From contig JAUNUN010000005.1 of the NCBI GenBank assembly GCA_030538155.1, forward strand, positions 1 to 64,000: a stretch of 64,000 nucleotides of DNA. Direction: 5' to 3'. The notes beneath the pieces are model-generated. The model did no database searches and was not told the origin of the DNA. It saw nothing but the letters and a program-made list of their open reading frames with translations. The stretch comes from a bacterium (GTDB lineage Bacteria; Desulfobacterota; Desulfobulbia; Desulfobulbales; Desulfobulbaceae). This document shows, piece by piece, positions 1 through 10,800 of this stretch (within the stretch, counting starts at the first letter, position 1; every line of letters begins with the position of its first letter). The translations under genes were made by a program, and so were the position numbers.

Positions 1-828
<828 letters not shown>

Positions 829-948
829 TTAAATACACAATCAAGCTGACATACTTTTAGCCTGAACGGGTTTATACAGATTCTCACCTGAGAAAAGCCG
901 GGTGCGCTTTCTTGCCCTGACCCTGGTTTTTCTCGCCGCTGTTTCCTA

Positions 949-1008
949 TCCGGCCACTCTACGATCGGCGTCAATCTTTATGCGGGCCTGTTGTTCCGGT
1001 GTTTCCAT
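949..1008 (-). pseudogene. possible HsdR N-terminal relic
   Basis: From an ATG at 1008 the minus strand reads METPEQQARIKIDADRRVAG and then an amber stop where a Trp would be expected. The pattern EQQARxxIDxxxxxAGW is typical of the first residues of type I restriction subunit HsdR. After the stop no further similarity could be recognised. With only 20 residues the assignment is tentative; it could be chance. Confidence 0.25.
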
Positions 1009-1183
1009 TTACTTTTGTTGATCGTGTGATGTGCGCCGCCACATTAAAAAAACACGTAACTGGAATGGAAAAGTACCACAAAGCTCATAAAGAGGGGATA
1101 CATTACGCTTTTGTCTTCTTGCATCGGCAAAATCATGCCGGCACAGCCCTTTTCCTTCTTCAAACAAGCTTTCGTAGCAGTGC

Positions 1184-2911
1184 ATGGAACTGTTTCTTAT
1201 TGACGCTATCGGTCCTTTTTTCAGAGGCCACCAGCGTAGACGCATCAACTGGTCGAAAATCCCCTTTCACCATCTTGCCCTGAAGGGGCCTGAACCTGAA
1301 CGCAGAGCTCAGTTTGACCGCATCGCCGAAGACATGCGCCTTTTCACCAGTCGGGTGCGCGCCATGGGCTATAACGCGGTCAGTCTGGATGATGTCGCCC
1401 ACTTGGCCGATCATCCCTGGTATGAGGAGGAACATCGCAGCACCGTACGGATCCTGCAGAAGGAGTTCCGCCGCCTTTATGCCGGTATCCGTACGGAGGG
1501 ACTGGCCATCTATGTGACCATGGATGTGCTCTCCTTCACTCCACAGCTTAGGCTGCGGCTTGGGCAGGATCACAAAAAAATAGCTGCTTTCGTGCGGGAG
1601 CTGCTGGCCGGTTTGTTCAGCGAATTTCCTGAAATCAGCGGCATTATCCTGCGCGTGGGCGAAAGCGACGGCAGGGATGTGAAGGGGCTCTTGCGCAGTG
1701 AACTCTGCCTGCGCAAGCCTGGCCAGCTCAACTATCTGCTCAAGACGCTTCTGCCGCTTTTTGAAGAGGAAAAGCGCCGCCTGATCCTGCGCAACTGGAC
1801 CGTGGGCGCGTACAGCATCGGTGATTTCATCTGGCATCGAAAGACGCTGGCCCAGGTGCTGACGGGCATCGACAGTAAGGCCTTTGTCCTGTCGCTTAAA
1901 TATGGCGAGTCGGATTTTTTTCGCTATCTCGATGTCAATCCGCACTTTTTCGAAACGCCTGTGCAGAAGATTGTGGAGCTGCAAGCACGGCGGGAATACG
2001 AGGGCTGCGGCGAATATCCCTCTTTTATCGGCGGAGATTACGCAGCCTATGCGCACGCACTGACCAAGGCGGAAAACATGCTGGGTATTTCCGTCTGGTG
2101 CCAGACCGGGGGTTGGCTCCCCTTCCGCAGGCTGGCCTTCCTGGATGCAGACGCCGTCTGGACGGAAATAAACGCCTTTGTCTGTGTGCAGCTCTTCCGT
2201 GACCGAGTAGACCCTGGCGAGGCAGTGCGGCGCTATGCCAAGGCCCACGGCATCCTTGCGCCTGAGGCCCTGCTGCAACTGCTTGTGCTCTCGGAAGAGG
2301 TGGTAAAGGAGCTGCTCTACCTGCCGGAATATGCCCGCCGCCGGCTCTTTTTCCGCCGGGTGCGCATCCCGCCGCTTTTGGCCGTATACTGGAACACGCT
2401 TTTTATCAATCACTCCATCCGCAAGCTGATGCGCTCTTTTGTCTGCGACCAGCGCCGGAGTATTGCAGGAGCCTACAGGGCTTTGGCCAAGATAGACCGC
2501 ATGATTGACCTGGCCCAGGAGGCAGCCCTGCCGGTTGAGGATATCCGTTTCATGCGGGAGAGTTTTTTCCTTTTTGCCTTGGCGCGGGAATACTATTTCC
2601 TGCCCTATTCGCAGGAGATACGCAGCCGCATCAGGCGGGCGAAGAAACGCTACAAACGGCACTATCCGCCAGGAAGCCGCTACCGCTACCGTATCAAAAC
2701 GAGCTTCCGACCATTCCGGATGAAACGCAGATATCTCGGCTGGTTAAGCAGAGTGCTCTTGCGCAGCCAGCCCGGATATCGCCTACTTGACCGCCTGGTC
2801 TTCCTCCACCTCCTCTCCCTGGGCTATGGGCTCTTGCACCGCGCCCAGCCGAAAATCCTGCCGAAGTTCGCCAGAAAAAACGCCATGGGTCTGGGCACGG
2901 TGTTCAAATAA
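1184..2911 (+). CDS. unclassified 575-residue protein, possibly a TIM-barrel glycosidase relative
   Basis: Long, clean ORF with normal codon use. A stop lies three codons upstream, so the ATG at 1184 is the first possible ATG start; no strong ribosome binding site precedes it. No signal peptide or membrane segment is apparent. The first 350 residues alternate hydrophobic strands and helices with acidic and aromatic loop motifs (SGIILRVGESDG, LILRNWTVGAY, LGISVWCQTGGW), which suggests an (alpha/beta)8 barrel like alpha-glucuronidases or hexosaminidases. The C-terminal 150 residues are helical and very basic. I do not recognise the family with certainty. Alternative: a surface-polysaccharide enzyme. 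No partner gene is adjacent. Confidence 0.6.
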   Translation: MELFLIDAIGPFFRGHQRRRINWSKIPFHHLALKGPEPERRAQFDRIAEDMRLFTSRVRAMGYNAVSLDDVAHLADHPWYEEEHRSTVRILQKEFRRLYAGIRTEGLAIYVTMDVLSFTPQLRLRLGQDHKKIAAFVRELLAGLFSEFPEISGIILRVGESDGRDVKGLLRSELCLRKPGQLNYLLKTLLPLFEEEKRRLILRNWTVGAYSIGDFIWHRKTLAQVLTGIDSKAFVLSLKYGESDFFRYLDVNPHFFETPVQKIVELQARREYEGCGEYPSFIGGDYAAYAHALTKAENMLGISVWCQTGGWLPFRRLAFLDADAVWTEINAFVCVQLFRDRVDPGEAVRRYAKAHGILAPEALLQLLVLSEEVVKELLYLPEYARRRLFFRRVRIPPLLAVYWNTLFINHSIRKLMRSFVCDQRRSIAGAYRALAKIDRMIDLAQEAALPVEDIRFMRESFFLFALAREYYFLPYSQEIRSRIRRAKKRYKRHYPPGSRYRYRIKTSFRPFRMKRRYLGWLSRVLLRSQPGYRLLDRLVFLHLLSLGYGLLHRAQPKILPKFARKNAMGLGTVFK

Positions 2912-2940
2912 AAAAGCCGGAGCACTCAGTGCCCCGGCCT
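2910..2940 (-). terminator. rho-independent terminator of the FKBP gene
   Basis: On the minus strand a G+C-rich stem (GCCGGGGCA / TGCTCCGGC, one G-T pair) with a 5-base loop is followed by TTTTTTATTT. It lies about 40 bases after the FKBP stop and directly after the stop of the plus-strand gene, so it may serve both. Confidence 0.8.
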
Positions 2941-2981
2941 TGGCGGACATTGTTGAACAGCGTACCATCGAGCTGCGTGTC

Positions 2982-3731
2982 TTATTTTTTCTCCTGCTCG
3001 GGCGCTGCTTCTACCTTACTGCCCTCAGGCTTGGCCTCCTCTTTGAGGATATCGAGCAGCTCAACTTCAAAGACCAAAAGGGAACCCGGCTCGATTACGG
3101 GAGGCGCACCCCGGTCGCCATAGGCGAGATCCGGCGGCAGATAGAGTTCAAAGGAGGAGCCCACCGGCATCAGCAAGAGGGCCTCCTGCCAGCCGGGAAT
3201 CACCTGGTTGACCTGGAGCTCGGCCGGTTCATTGCGCTTGAAGGAGCTGTCGAATTCTTCACCGGCAATGGTGCGGCCCTTGTAGTGCACCCGAACCATG
3301 TCTTCGGCGGTGGGTTTGGCTCCCTTGCCTTCCTTGATCACCTTGTACTGCAGGCCCGAGTCCGTAACCTTGACCCCGTTTTTCCCCTTGTTGGCGGCCA
3401 GGAATTCATCGGCTGCCTTGCGGTTCTTCTGGATCATGGCCACGGTTTTTTGCACCTGCTTGTCGTGCTGACGCTTGCTGAAGGCCTGTTGAATTTCCTG
3501 GGATTCCGCTTCGGTCAGAAGCGCCTTTTCACCACCATAGCCGTCCTTGATGCCCTCTTGCACCAGGTTCAGGTCAAATTTTTCTTCAAGCTCCTTGAAG
3601 TATTTGCCCAAAGAAAGGCCCATAGCATAACTGAATTTTTGTTCTTCCGTCTGCAGATCCGCCTTTTCTGCTGCAAAGGCCGTTCCGGCAGCCAGGACAA
3701 TGCTGACCACAACTGCTGCGTAGCGTTTCAT
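2982..3731 (-). CDS. FKBP-type peptidyl-prolyl cis-trans isomerase, exported
   Basis: Periplasmic proline isomerase of the FkpA/Mip type, 249 residues. A signal peptide is visible (MKRYAAVVVSIVLAAG, cleavage after TAFA). Residues 25-125 form the helical N-terminal dimerisation domain (FSYAMGLSLG motif). Residues 130-230 are the FKBP domain, with VHYKGRTIAGEEFDSSF, a VIPGWQEAL core and LAYGDRGAPPVIEPGSLLVF. A short Glu/Lys-rich tail ends the protein. AGGAG sits upstream of the ATG. Role: folding of exported proteins. Single gene with its own terminator. Confidence 0.92.
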   Translation of the reverse strand: MKRYAAVVVSIVLAAGTAFAAEKADLQTEEQKFSYAMGLSLGKYFKELEEKFDLNLVQEGIKDGYGGEKALLTEAESQEIQQAFSKRQHDKQVQKTVAMIQKNRKAADEFLAANKGKNGVKVTDSGLQYKVIKEGKGAKPTAEDMVRVHYKGRTIAGEEFDSSFKRNEPAELQVNQVIPGWQEALLLMPVGSSFELYLPPDLAYGDRGAPPVIEPGSLLVFEVELLDILKEEAKPEGSKVEAAPEQEKK

Positions 3732-3940
3732 CGGTTGTAACTCCTGCTCGTCATGTGCTTACGAAAAACCGGTTGCCCATGCGATAGTCGTGTTTGCATA
3801 AACGTGCCGGTTACCATTCATTTCCGTCAGTCCGATTTATGCTCTCTGCGGCTGCTTCTGCCACACCGCTCAAGAGACGTATAAACCATACATCTTAAGC
3901 ATGATCTGGTTTTTGTCTGTATTTTTTTGCAGACAGCCGC

Positions 3941-5239
3941 CTAGTACGAGCGCTTGTCAATCACCCGCTTAGCCTTGCCCTCGAAGCGCTCCAAGGTCTT
4001 CTCCTCTACCAGTTTGACATCGATGCCCACTCCTAGCTCAGAGCTTAAGCGGCGCTTAATTTGTCCCACAATTTCCTGTTGTTTTTTCATCTGGTCAGAA
4101 AAAAGTGCTTCAGTCACCTCGACCAGCACGGTCACCCGATCGGTATGATGTTCCCGTTCGACAATAATTTGATAGTGCGGTTTAGTGCCCTCCACCGCTA
4201 GCAGCGCCTTTTCAATCTGCATGGGAAAGAGGCTGACCCCCTTGACGATGAGCATGTCGTCGCTGCGACCCAACATCCGCTCCATGCGTTTAAAACTGCG
4301 GCCACAGGGGCAAGTACCCGGCAAAATGCGGGTTAGGTCTCTGGTGCGGTAGCGGATCATGGGAAAGGCCTCCTTGGTGAGCGTGGTAATGACCAGCTCG
4401 CCGATTTCCCCTTCCGGCACCGGCTCCAGGGTGAGAGGATCCAGCACCTCTGTTAAAAAATGGTCTTCATTGATGTGCAGACCATTGCACTCCAGGCATT
4501 CGCCCGAAATACCCGGGCCAATGACCTCAGAGAGGCCGTAGTTGTCGGTGGCCAAAATGCCTAGTCTCTGATTAATCTCCTGGCGCATGCGCTCAGACCA
4601 AGGCTCTGCTCCTAGAAGACCGTAGCGTAGCGACAGGCCATTGGGGTTGATGCCCAGCTCCATCATGGTATCTGCCAGAATCAGGGCATAGGAGGGGGTG
4701 CACACCAGGGCCGTGGTTTTGAAGTCCTGCATGATCTGGATCTGGCGCCTGGTATTGCCCGAGGAAATGGGAATTACCGAAGCGCCGATCAGCTCGGAGC
4801 CGTAGTGCAGACCAAAGCCGCCGGTGAAGAGGCCATAGCCAAAGGCGATCTGGATAACGTCATTACTGCCCACGCCCGCGGCCATGATGATGCGGGCCAC
4901 CAGGTTCGACCAGGTTTTGATGTCGTTTTTGGTGTAGCCCACCACCGTGGCCTGGCCGGTGGTGCCGGAGGAGGCATGCACCCGCACCACATCGCGCAGG
5001 GGCACGGCAAAGAGGCCGTAGGGGTAGTTGTCGCGCAGGTCTTGTTTGACGGTAAAGGGCAGGCGCTGCAAATCATCCAGGGAGCGGATATCATCGTGGT
5101 TGAAGCGCAGCTCCGCAAATTTTTTCCTGTAAAAGGGGACATGAGTGCCCACCCGGTACAGGGTTGATTGCAGCCGTTCCAGTTGGAGCTGCTTGAGATC
5201 ATCTTCCTGAATGCTTTCCTTATCCGGTTCCCAGAGCAT
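3941..5239 (-). CDS. paaK: phenylacetate-CoA ligase, copy 1
   Basis: AMP-forming acyl-CoA ligase of the PaaK family: aryl- or acyl-acetate + ATP + CoA to acyl-CoA + AMP + PPi. Family motifs are present: the P-loop-like [17 protein letters not shown], the [11 protein letters not shown] adenylate-binding segment, [25 protein letters not shown] and the C-terminal lysine motif [10 protein letters not shown]. The frame is open upstream to 5524, but that part lies antisense-like over livF; the ATG at 5239 gives 432 residues, the family norm. It is 62 bases downstream of livF on the same strand, so it is probably the last gene of the liv operon. Its true substrate is inferred. Confidence 0.9.
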   Translation of the reverse strand: MLWEPDKESIQEDDLKQLQLERLQSTLYRVGTHVPFYRKKFAELRFNHDDIRSLDDLQRLPFTVKQDLRDNYPYGLFAVPLRDVVRVHASSGTTGQATVVGYTKNDIKTWSNLVARIIMAAGVGSNDVIQIAFGYGLFTGGFGLHYGSELIGASVIPISSGNTRRQIQIMQDFKTTALVCTPSYALILADTMMELGINPNGLSLRYGLLGAEPWSERMRQEINQRLGILATDNYGLSEVIGPGISGECLECNGLHINEDHFLTEVLDPLTLEPVPEGEIGELVITTLTKEAFPMIRYRTRDLTRILPGTCPCGRSFKRMERMLGRSDDMLIVKGVSLFPMQIEKALLAVEGTKPHYQIIVEREHHTDRVTVLVEVTEALFSDQMKKQQEIVGQIKRRLSSELGVGIDVKLVEEKTLERFEGKAKRVIDKRSY

Positions 5240-5300
5240 AGCGGTTGAATTGGTGTAAAGGTTGGTAAAAATAGGGTGCCAGGGGTACTCAAGCCTGAAC

Positions 5301-6026
5301 TCAGCCAATCTGCTCCCGGCCCAGGTAGGCCCGTTGCACATCGTTGTTGGCGAGCAGTTCCGTAGCCTTGCCCTGCACAATGATCTTGCCTGTTTCGAGC
5401 ACATAGCCGCGATCGGCAATCTCCAGTGCTGCCCTGGCGTTCTGTTCGATGAGGAGCACGGTGCTGCCCTCGGCCCGCAACTGGGCGATGATAGAAAAAA
5501 TCTCCCGCACGATGAGCGGAGCAAGCCCGGTGGATGGTTCGTCCATCATCACCAGCCGGGGCCTAGCCATAAGCGCGCGCGCCATGGCAAGCATCTGCTG
5601 CTCCCCGCCCGAGAGGGTGCCCGCAAGCTGGCTGCGCCGTTCCTGCAAGACAGGAAAACGTGCGTACTGGCGTTCCATTTCTTCTTTGATAGCGCTGCTA
5701 CCGCCGCTTTTGCGCAGGGCAGTGCCGCCGAGCAGGAGATTCTCTTCCACGCTCATGGAGGCAAAGACCTGGCGGCCCTCCGGCACCAGCACACAGCCCA
5801 GCCCGGCCATGGCCTCCGCCGGGGTGCGGGTAATGTCTGCCCCGGCAAAGAGCAGCTCGCCTCGCCAGGAAGCGAGTAGCCCGGCCACCACATGCACGAG
5901 CGTGGTTTTGCCCGCGCCGTTGGCGCCAATGATGGCCACGATTTCCCCCGGCCGCACATGCAGGGAGATGTTTTTCAGCACCCGCAGGCGACCGTAGCCG
6001 CTTTCCAGGTTGCGCACGGTCAGCAT
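5301..6026 (-). CDS. livF: branched-chain amino acid ABC transporter ATPase LivF
   Basis: Second ATP-binding subunit of a HAAT (LivFGMH) importer. Walker [11 protein letters not shown]-loop region, [16 protein letters not shown] signature and Walker [13 protein letters not shown] are all intact. The LivF-type C-terminus with [11 protein letters not shown] follows. A GTG at 6053 would add nine residues; the ATG at 6026 aligns with the usual [12 protein letters not shown] beginning. It follows livG by about 60 bases. Confidence 0.93.
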   Translation of the reverse strand: MLTVRNLESGYGRLRVLKNISLHVRPGEIVAIIGANGAGKTTLVHVVAGLLASWRGELLFAGADITRTPAEAMAGLGCVLVPEGRQVFASMSVEENLLLGGTALRKSGGSSAIKEEMERQYARFPVLQERRSQLAGTLSGGEQQMLAMARALMARPRLVMMDEPSTGLAPLIVREIFSIIAQLRAEGSTVLLIEQNARAALEIADRGYVLETGKIIVQGKATELLANNDVQRAYLGREQIG

Positions 6027-6089
6027 GGTCTCAGGCCCAGTAGGCACCGGCACTGCAGGGCAAGAGGTCTTTGCCTGCGCTGTATGCCC

Positions 6090-6869
6090 CTATCCGGCTG
6101 GTTCATACTCTTCTCCCAGGTAAACGGCAATCACTTCCGGATTGCGCTGGATACCGACCGGCACGTCGTCTGCCAGCTTACGTCCGTAACTGAGCACCAC
6201 GATTTCATCGCAGATCTCCATGACCAGAGACATGTCATGTTCCACCAGAAGCACGGTAATGCCGCGCTCCTGGATGCTCTTGATCCGGCGGCCGAGTTCA
6301 GCGGTTTCGTAGATGTTTAAGCCCGCTGCCGGTTCATCCAAGAGCAGCAGACGGGGCTCGGCGGCCAGGGCCCGGGCCAGTTCCACTGCTCGCTGCTGGC
6401 CAAAGGCGAGCAGATCGGCCCGGCTCTGGGCCAGGTCGGCAATGCCGAGAAATTCAAGACATGTCATGCTCCGTTCGCGGATGGCTGCCTCTTCGCGCCG
6501 GTGCATGGGCATGGGCAGCAGGCCTGCCAGAAACCCGGCCCGGCCCCTGGTGTGTGCCCCCACCATGACGCATTCGAGCACATTCATGCCGGCAAAGAGC
6601 TTGATGTTCTGAAAGGTGCGGGCAATGCCCAAGGCTGCGGTCTGATACGGTTTCAAACCCTGGATTTCCCGGCCTTCGAAACGGATAACACCGCCGGAGA
6701 GCGGGGTGTTGCAGGCAATGAGGTTAAAGAGCGTGCTTTTGCCTGCACCATTGGGGCCGATCACCCCCTTGATGGCTCCGACCCCTACCCTGAAGCTGAC
6801 CTCATCCACAGCGCGCAGGCCGCCAAAATCTTTGCATACCCGGTGCAGTTCCAGCATGGGTTCAGGCAT
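6090..6869 (-). CDS. livG: branched-chain amino acid ABC transporter ATPase LivG
   Basis: First ATP-binding subunit. Walker A GPNGAGKSTLFN, the LivG-type GIARTFQNIKLF segment, an atypical signature LAFGQQRAVELARAL, Walker B RLLLLDEPAAGLN and the switch histidine in LLVEHDMSLVM are present. The preferred ATG (6869) overlaps the livM stop by eight bases, which suggests translational coupling. An upstream frame extension to 6953 runs inside livM and is rejected. About 259 residues. Confidence 0.93.
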   Translation of the reverse strand: MPEPMLELHRVCKDFGGLRAVDEVSFRVGVGAIKGVIGPNGAGKSTLFNLIACNTPLSGGVIRFEGREIQGLKPYQTAALGIARTFQNIKLFAGMNVLECVMVGAHTRGRAGFLAGLLPMPMHRREEAAIRERSMTCLEFLGIADLAQSRADLLAFGQQRAVELARALAAEPRLLLLDEPAAGLNIYETAELGRRIKSIQERGITVLLVEHDMSLVMEICDEIVVLSYGRKLADDVPVGIQRNPEVIAVYLGEEYEPAG

Positions 6870-7968
6870 GGTCACCGTCCTGGGTGCGTTTGAGCGGGAG
6901 AAGCCGCCGCCAGGGGATGCGACTGTTGATTTGGGCCAGGCCGCCGGGTGCAAAGAGCATCACCGCCAGCAGGATGAGGCCGAACACAGCGTCATCATAG
7001 CTGCCGAAGACACCGCGCAAGGAAAGGAAGGACAGGCCTACCCCCATGAACAGCGCCCCCCAGAGGCTGGTCATGCCGCCGACAGCCACCAGGGCCACAT
7101 AGCGCACCGATTTCATCACCGTGGCCTCGGCCGGGCCGATGCCGCCGTTGAAGTGGGTCAGGAGCACGCCGGCCAGGGCCGCATACACCGCACTGAGCAC
7201 AAAGACCTGCAACTTGACGCGGCTGGTGTCCACACCGCAGGCCTCGGCTGCCTCTTCAGAGCCGTGCAGGGCCCGCAGGGCGCGGCCCGAGCGGGAACGG
7301 TTCATCAGGTTGAGGAGCAGGATCAGCCCCAGCAGAAGCACGATCCAGGCAATGTAGTAGTTGAAGATGCGCTGGCTGCTGTCGCCGCTGATCATCAGGG
7401 CCGCATCGCCAACAATACCTGCGGGCAGCATAACAAAGCCGGGTACCTCGGAGATGCCGTCCGCCTCGCCCAAAATGGGCAGGGCCAGCACCACCCGGTA
7501 AATGATGGTACCGAAACCAAGGGTGGCCATGGCCAGGTAATGGCCGCGCAACTTCAACACCGGTACGCCCACCAGAAGGGCCACCAGGGCGGCTGCGACC
7601 ATGGCGATGATGGCGGCTGCCCAAGGCGCGAAGGTGAGCAAGGTCTCGCCGTAGAGATTCTCCCAGGTGAAGAGGAGGCCAAGCCGCGCCGGCAGGCTGA
7701 CTGCGGGGTGTTCGGCCAGGGGCTGCAGGTTATAGGTGGTGAGTAGGGCGGAGAGATAGCCGCCGATAGCGAAAAACCCGGCATGGCCGATGGAGATCTG
7801 CCCGGCATAGCCCATGAGTGCACAGAGTCCGATCACCAGTAAGGCATAGTAGGCGGACATGGTCAACTGGGTGAGGAAGTATTCCGTACCGGTGAACGCG
7901 GTGAACAGTTGGATCAGCACCACCCCGGTGATCAGCGCAGCCAGGCCTGCGCGGGTCTGGGCCTGCAT
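6862..7968 (-). CDS. livM: branched-chain amino acid ABC transporter permease LivM
   Basis: Inner-membrane permease, 368 residues with about eight to ten hydrophobic segments. The LivM hallmark GYAGQISIGHAGFFAIGGY is at residues 53-71, and the EAA-type loop YALLVGGMTSLWGALFMG-like region is near the C-terminus (ALVAVGGMTSLWGALF). The ATG overlaps the livH stop as TGATG, so the two permeases are translated together. Confidence 0.93.
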   Translation of the reverse strand: MQAQTRAGLAALITGVVLIQLFTAFTGTEYFLTQLTMSAYYALLVIGLCALMGYAGQISIGHAGFFAIGGYLSALLTTYNLQPLAEHPAVSLPARLGLLFTWENLYGETLLTFAPWAAAIIAMVAAALVALLVGVPVLKLRGHYLAMATLGFGTIIYRVVLALPILGEADGISEVPGFVMLPAGIVGDAALMISGDSSQRIFNYYIAWIVLLLGLILLLNLMNRSRSGRALRALHGSEEAAEACGVDTSRVKLQVFVLSAVYAALAGVLLTHFNGGIGPAEATVMKSVRYVALVAVGGMTSLWGALFMGVGLSFLSLRGVFGSYDDAVFGLILLAVMLFAPGGLAQINSRIPWRRLLPLKRTQDGDHA

Positions 7969-8858
7969 CAGAAGGCCTTGAGGCGGGCAGCTTCGGAGGA
8001 GCCGAAGAGACCGTGCGGTTTGATAAAGAGGATGAAGAGGAGCAGGCTGACCGAAACCGCATCCTGAAAGGCGAGCGGCACTAGGGTGATGGAAAAGGCC
8101 TCCAGTATGCCTAAAAGCAGGCCCGCCGCCACCGCGGCCATGGAGTTGCCCAGACCACCGATAATGGCGGCGGTAAAGCCTTTCAAGGCCAGGGCTGCGC
8201 CGGAATCGTACTGGGTATAGGTAATGGGCGAGATCATGCAGCCTGCCACCGCGCCCATGCCCGCGCTGAGGACAAAGGACAGGGTCACCATGTTGCGGGC
8301 CTTGACTCCGCAGAGCAGGGCAGCGGTGCGGTTAACCGCGCAGGCCCGCATCTCGCGGCCAAGCGGGCTGCGGTTGAAAAAGAGCTGCAGGCCCAGCACC
8401 ATCAGGGTGCAGGCAAGCAGCACCCAGGCCACCTGCGGCGAGAGCCGCACCGGGCCGAAAGTCCAGGCAGTGATGGCGTCGCCGTAGAAGTAGGGCAGGC
8501 TGTGGATGCCCTCACCCCAGATGTGCAGGGCCGCTTCCCTGAGCAGAATGGAAATGCCGATAGTGATGATGAGCATCTGCAGGATGCCGGGCTCTTTCAG
8601 CCGGCGGATGCAGCACAACTCCATGAGCGCGCCGATGAGCATGGTCGCGGCCACGGCAGCGGCAATGGCCCAGAAGAGCGGCAGCCACTGGGCAAAGGTA
8701 ATGGCGATCATGCCGCCCAGCATGACAAACTCGCCCTGGGCGAAGTTGATGATGCCGGTGCTGTTGTAGATGATGTTGAAGCCGATGGCCACCACCGCAT
8801 AGACCGCACCGTAGGTGATGCCTGCAACCAGGTACTGAAAAAAGAGTTCAGGACTCAT
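7968..8858 (-). CDS. livH: branched-chain amino acid ABC transporter permease LivH
   Basis: Inner-membrane permease, about 296 residues. The LivH signature NIIYNSTGIINFAQGEF lies near residue 30 and FTAAIIGGLGNSMAAV near residue 230. Start chosen at ATG 8858 (MSPELFFQYL); a TTG 33 bases upstream is less likely. First gene of livHMGF-paaK. No periplasmic binding protein (livK/livJ) is in the window, so the substrate receptor must be encoded elsewhere. Ligand specificity is inferred only from the iorAB/paaK context. Confidence 0.92.
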   Translation of the reverse strand: MSPELFFQYLVAGITYGAVYAVVAIGFNIIYNSTGIINFAQGEFVMLGGMIAITFAQWLPLFWAIAAAVAATMLIGALMELCCIRRLKEPGILQMLIITIGISILLREAALHIWGEGIHSLPYFYGDAITAWTFGPVRLSPQVAWVLLACTLMVLGLQLFFNRSPLGREMRACAVNRTAALLCGVKARNMVTLSFVLSAGMGAVAGCMISPITYTQYDSGAALALKGFTAAIIGGLGNSMAAVAAGLLLGILEAFSITLVPLAFQDAVSVSLLLFILFIKPHGLFGSSEAARLKAF

Positions 8859-8968
8859 GGTGCGGTAGACCGGGTAGGGCGGAGGCAGCAAGATTGGCGA
8901 AGCCGGTATCTAAATGCTGCGCGGGACTGCTCTGCCCCGGCAGCAGTTCGGCAGCCTTGGCAGCGCGT

Positions 8969-9400
8969 TCAGGTGTTGCAGATTTCATCGCTTGAAACCA
9001 GGGTAAATCCTTTTTCTTCGAGCATGGCAACGGCGTTGACCATGTCGTCAAAGCGGAAAATCATGACCGCGCTGCCGTCGGCCCGGTGGGCGTAGGCATA
9101 CATGTACTCCACATTGTAGCCGCCTTCGGTCACTGCCCGCAGCACTGAGGCGAGCCCGCCCACTCGGTCCGGCACGGCCACCGCGATTACCTGGGTTTTA
9201 CTTACGGTGAAGCCGCCTTTTTTCAGCACGATCTGCGCCTCTGCCACCTTGTTGACGATCAGGCGGAGGATACCGAAATCAGCGGTATCAGCGACGGAAA
9301 GCGCGCGGATATTGATATCGTTCTCTGCCAGAATCGAGGTGATTTCGGCCAGGCGGCCCGATTTGTTCTCCAGAAAAACGGCAATCTGTTCAACTTGCAT
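8969..9400 (-). CDS. tandem ACT-domain protein
   Basis: A 143-residue protein made of two ACT domains: residues 1-68 (IAVFLENKSGRLAEITSILA) and 70-143 (VIAVAVPDRVGGLASVLRAV). ACT domains bind amino acids and control enzymes allosterically. No catalytic domain is attached, so it is probably a free-standing sensor or regulator. The ATG at 9400 has a good GGGAGG site. It sits 59 bases after paaK copy 2, and this paaK-ACT pairing with iorAB recurs in anaerobes that use aromatic 2-oxo acids (family knowledge). Confidence 0.88.
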   Translation of the reverse strand: MQVEQIAVFLENKSGRLAEITSILAENDINIRALSVADTADFGILRLIVNKVAEAQIVLKKGGFTVSKTQVIAVAVPDRVGGLASVLRAVTEGGYNVEYMYAYAHRADGSAVMIFRFDDMVNAVAMLEEKGFTLVSSDEICNT

Positions 9401-9459
9401 AGTGCCTCCCGGATTTGTTGGTGCGGGCCAAGCCCGTAGCTTCTTGTAGCAATGTCCTG

Positions 9460-10770
9460 TCACTGTCCTTGCTGTGCGCGCCGGTCAATAACCCGCTGGG
9501 CCTTGCCCTCGGAGCGCTGGATGCTGCGGGGCTCGACCAGTTTCACCTTGCAGGTTACCCCCAGCATGTCTTTGATTTCCATCTGGATGCTTCTGCTCAA
9601 GCGTTCCAGTACCTTGATTTCGCCCGAGAAAATGCGTTCACTCACCTCTACCAGGATGGCCATCACGTCCAGACTGCCTTCACGGGTGACCTCAAGCTGG
9701 TAGTGCGGTTCCACGCCTTCGATACCCATGAGCACATGCTCCACCTGGGAGGGAAAAACATTGACCCCGCGGATAATCAGCATGTCGTCGGTGCGGCCGC
9801 TGACCTTGGCCATGCGGATGAGACTGCGGCCGCAGGCGCAGGGTTCCTGGCTGAGCCGGGAGATATCCTTGGTGCGGTAGCGGATGAGCGGCAGGGCCTC
9901 CTTGGTCAGGGTGGTGAAGACCAGTTCGCCCTCGCTGCCCAGGGGCAGGGGGGCCAGGGTTTCCGGATCGACGATTTCCGGCAGGAAATTGTCTTCCAGG
10001 ATGTGCATGCCCTCGCCGGAATGCAGACATTCCATGGCCACGCCCGGACCGATAATTTCCGAGAGACCGTAGATGTCTACCGCGCGCAGGCCGAGCTTTT
10101 TCTCCACCTCCTGGCGCATGTGCAGGCTCCAGGGTTCGGCCCCGTGGATGCCCACCCGCAGTTTCAATTCTGCCGGATCGATGCCCGCATCGGCCATGGC
10201 ATCCGCCAGGTTGAGGGCATAGGAGGGGGTGGAGAGCAGCACGGTGGAGCCGAAGTCGCGCATGATGGTGACCTGGCGTCTGGAGTTGCCGCCCGAAACC
10301 GGGATGACGGTCGCGCCCAGGGCCTCGATGCCGTAGTGCGCGCCCAAACCGCCGGTGAAGAGTCCGTAGCCGTAGGCGTTGTGCACCAGGTCGCCTCGGT
10401 GCACCCCGGCCATGGCCAGACAGCGGGCCATAACCGAAGACCAGAGCTGGATGTCGTTAGCAGTATACCCCACCACCGTGGGCTTGCCGGTGGTGCCGGA
10501 AGAGGCATGCACCCGGATGACGTCATCCATGGGCACAGTGAAGAGCCCGTAAGGATAGTTGTCGCGCAGGTCGTCCTTGGTGGTAAAGGGCAGGTGCTTT
10601 AAGTCCTTGAGGCTGCGGATGTCCTCCGGTTTGATCCCGGCCTGATCCATCTTTTCGCGGTAGGGGAGCACCCGTTCATACACCCGCGCCACCAGCGCCT
10701 GCAGGCGCTGCAGTTGAATCGACTCCAGCCCTGCCCGGGGCAGGGTTTCTATCTCGTCTATGCCGATCAT
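9460..10770 (-). CDS. paaK: phenylacetate-CoA ligase, copy 2
   Basis: Paralogue of the ligase at 3941-5239, 436 residues. Same motifs: [56 protein letters not shown] and the C-terminal [10 protein letters not shown] with the catalytic Lys. Around the zinc-like CACGRS segment the two copies match closely. GAGGT precedes the ATG. It lies 30 bases downstream of iorB on the same strand, so it probably activates or recycles the arylacetyl product of IorAB. Substrate difference between the two copies cannot be read from sequence. Confidence 0.92.
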   Translation of the reverse strand: MIGIDEIETLPRAGLESIQLQRLQALVARVYERVLPYREKMDQAGIKPEDIRSLKDLKHLPFTTKDDLRDNYPYGLFTVPMDDVIRVHASSGTTGKPTVVGYTANDIQLWSSVMARCLAMAGVHRGDLVHNAYGYGLFTGGLGAHYGIEALGATVIPVSGGNSRRQVTIMRDFGSTVLLSTPSYALNLADAMADAGIDPAELKLRVGIHGAEPWSLHMRQEVEKKLGLRAVDIYGLSEIIGPGVAMECLHSGEGMHILEDNFLPEIVDPETLAPLPLGSEGELVFTTLTKEALPLIRYRTKDISRLSQEPCACGRSLIRMAKVSGRTDDMLIIRGVNVFPSQVEHVLMGIEGVEPHYQLEVTREGSLDVMAILVEVSERIFSGEIKVLERLSRSIQMEIKDMLGVTCKVKLVEPRSIQRSEGKAQRVIDRRAQQGQ

Positions 10771-10800
10771 GCTTACCTCGATTGATCTGCCTCAGCGCCC

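Noticed and set aside
1160-2662. 500-codon open frame on the minus strand opposite the 575-residue protein
   Set aside because: The plus-strand frame has normal start context and protein-like composition; the minus frame is the antisense mirror typical of G+C-rich coding DNA.
2787-3740. 317-codon plus-strand frame
   Set aside because: Antisense to the FKBP gene, which has a signal peptide, all FKBP motifs and its own ribosome binding site.
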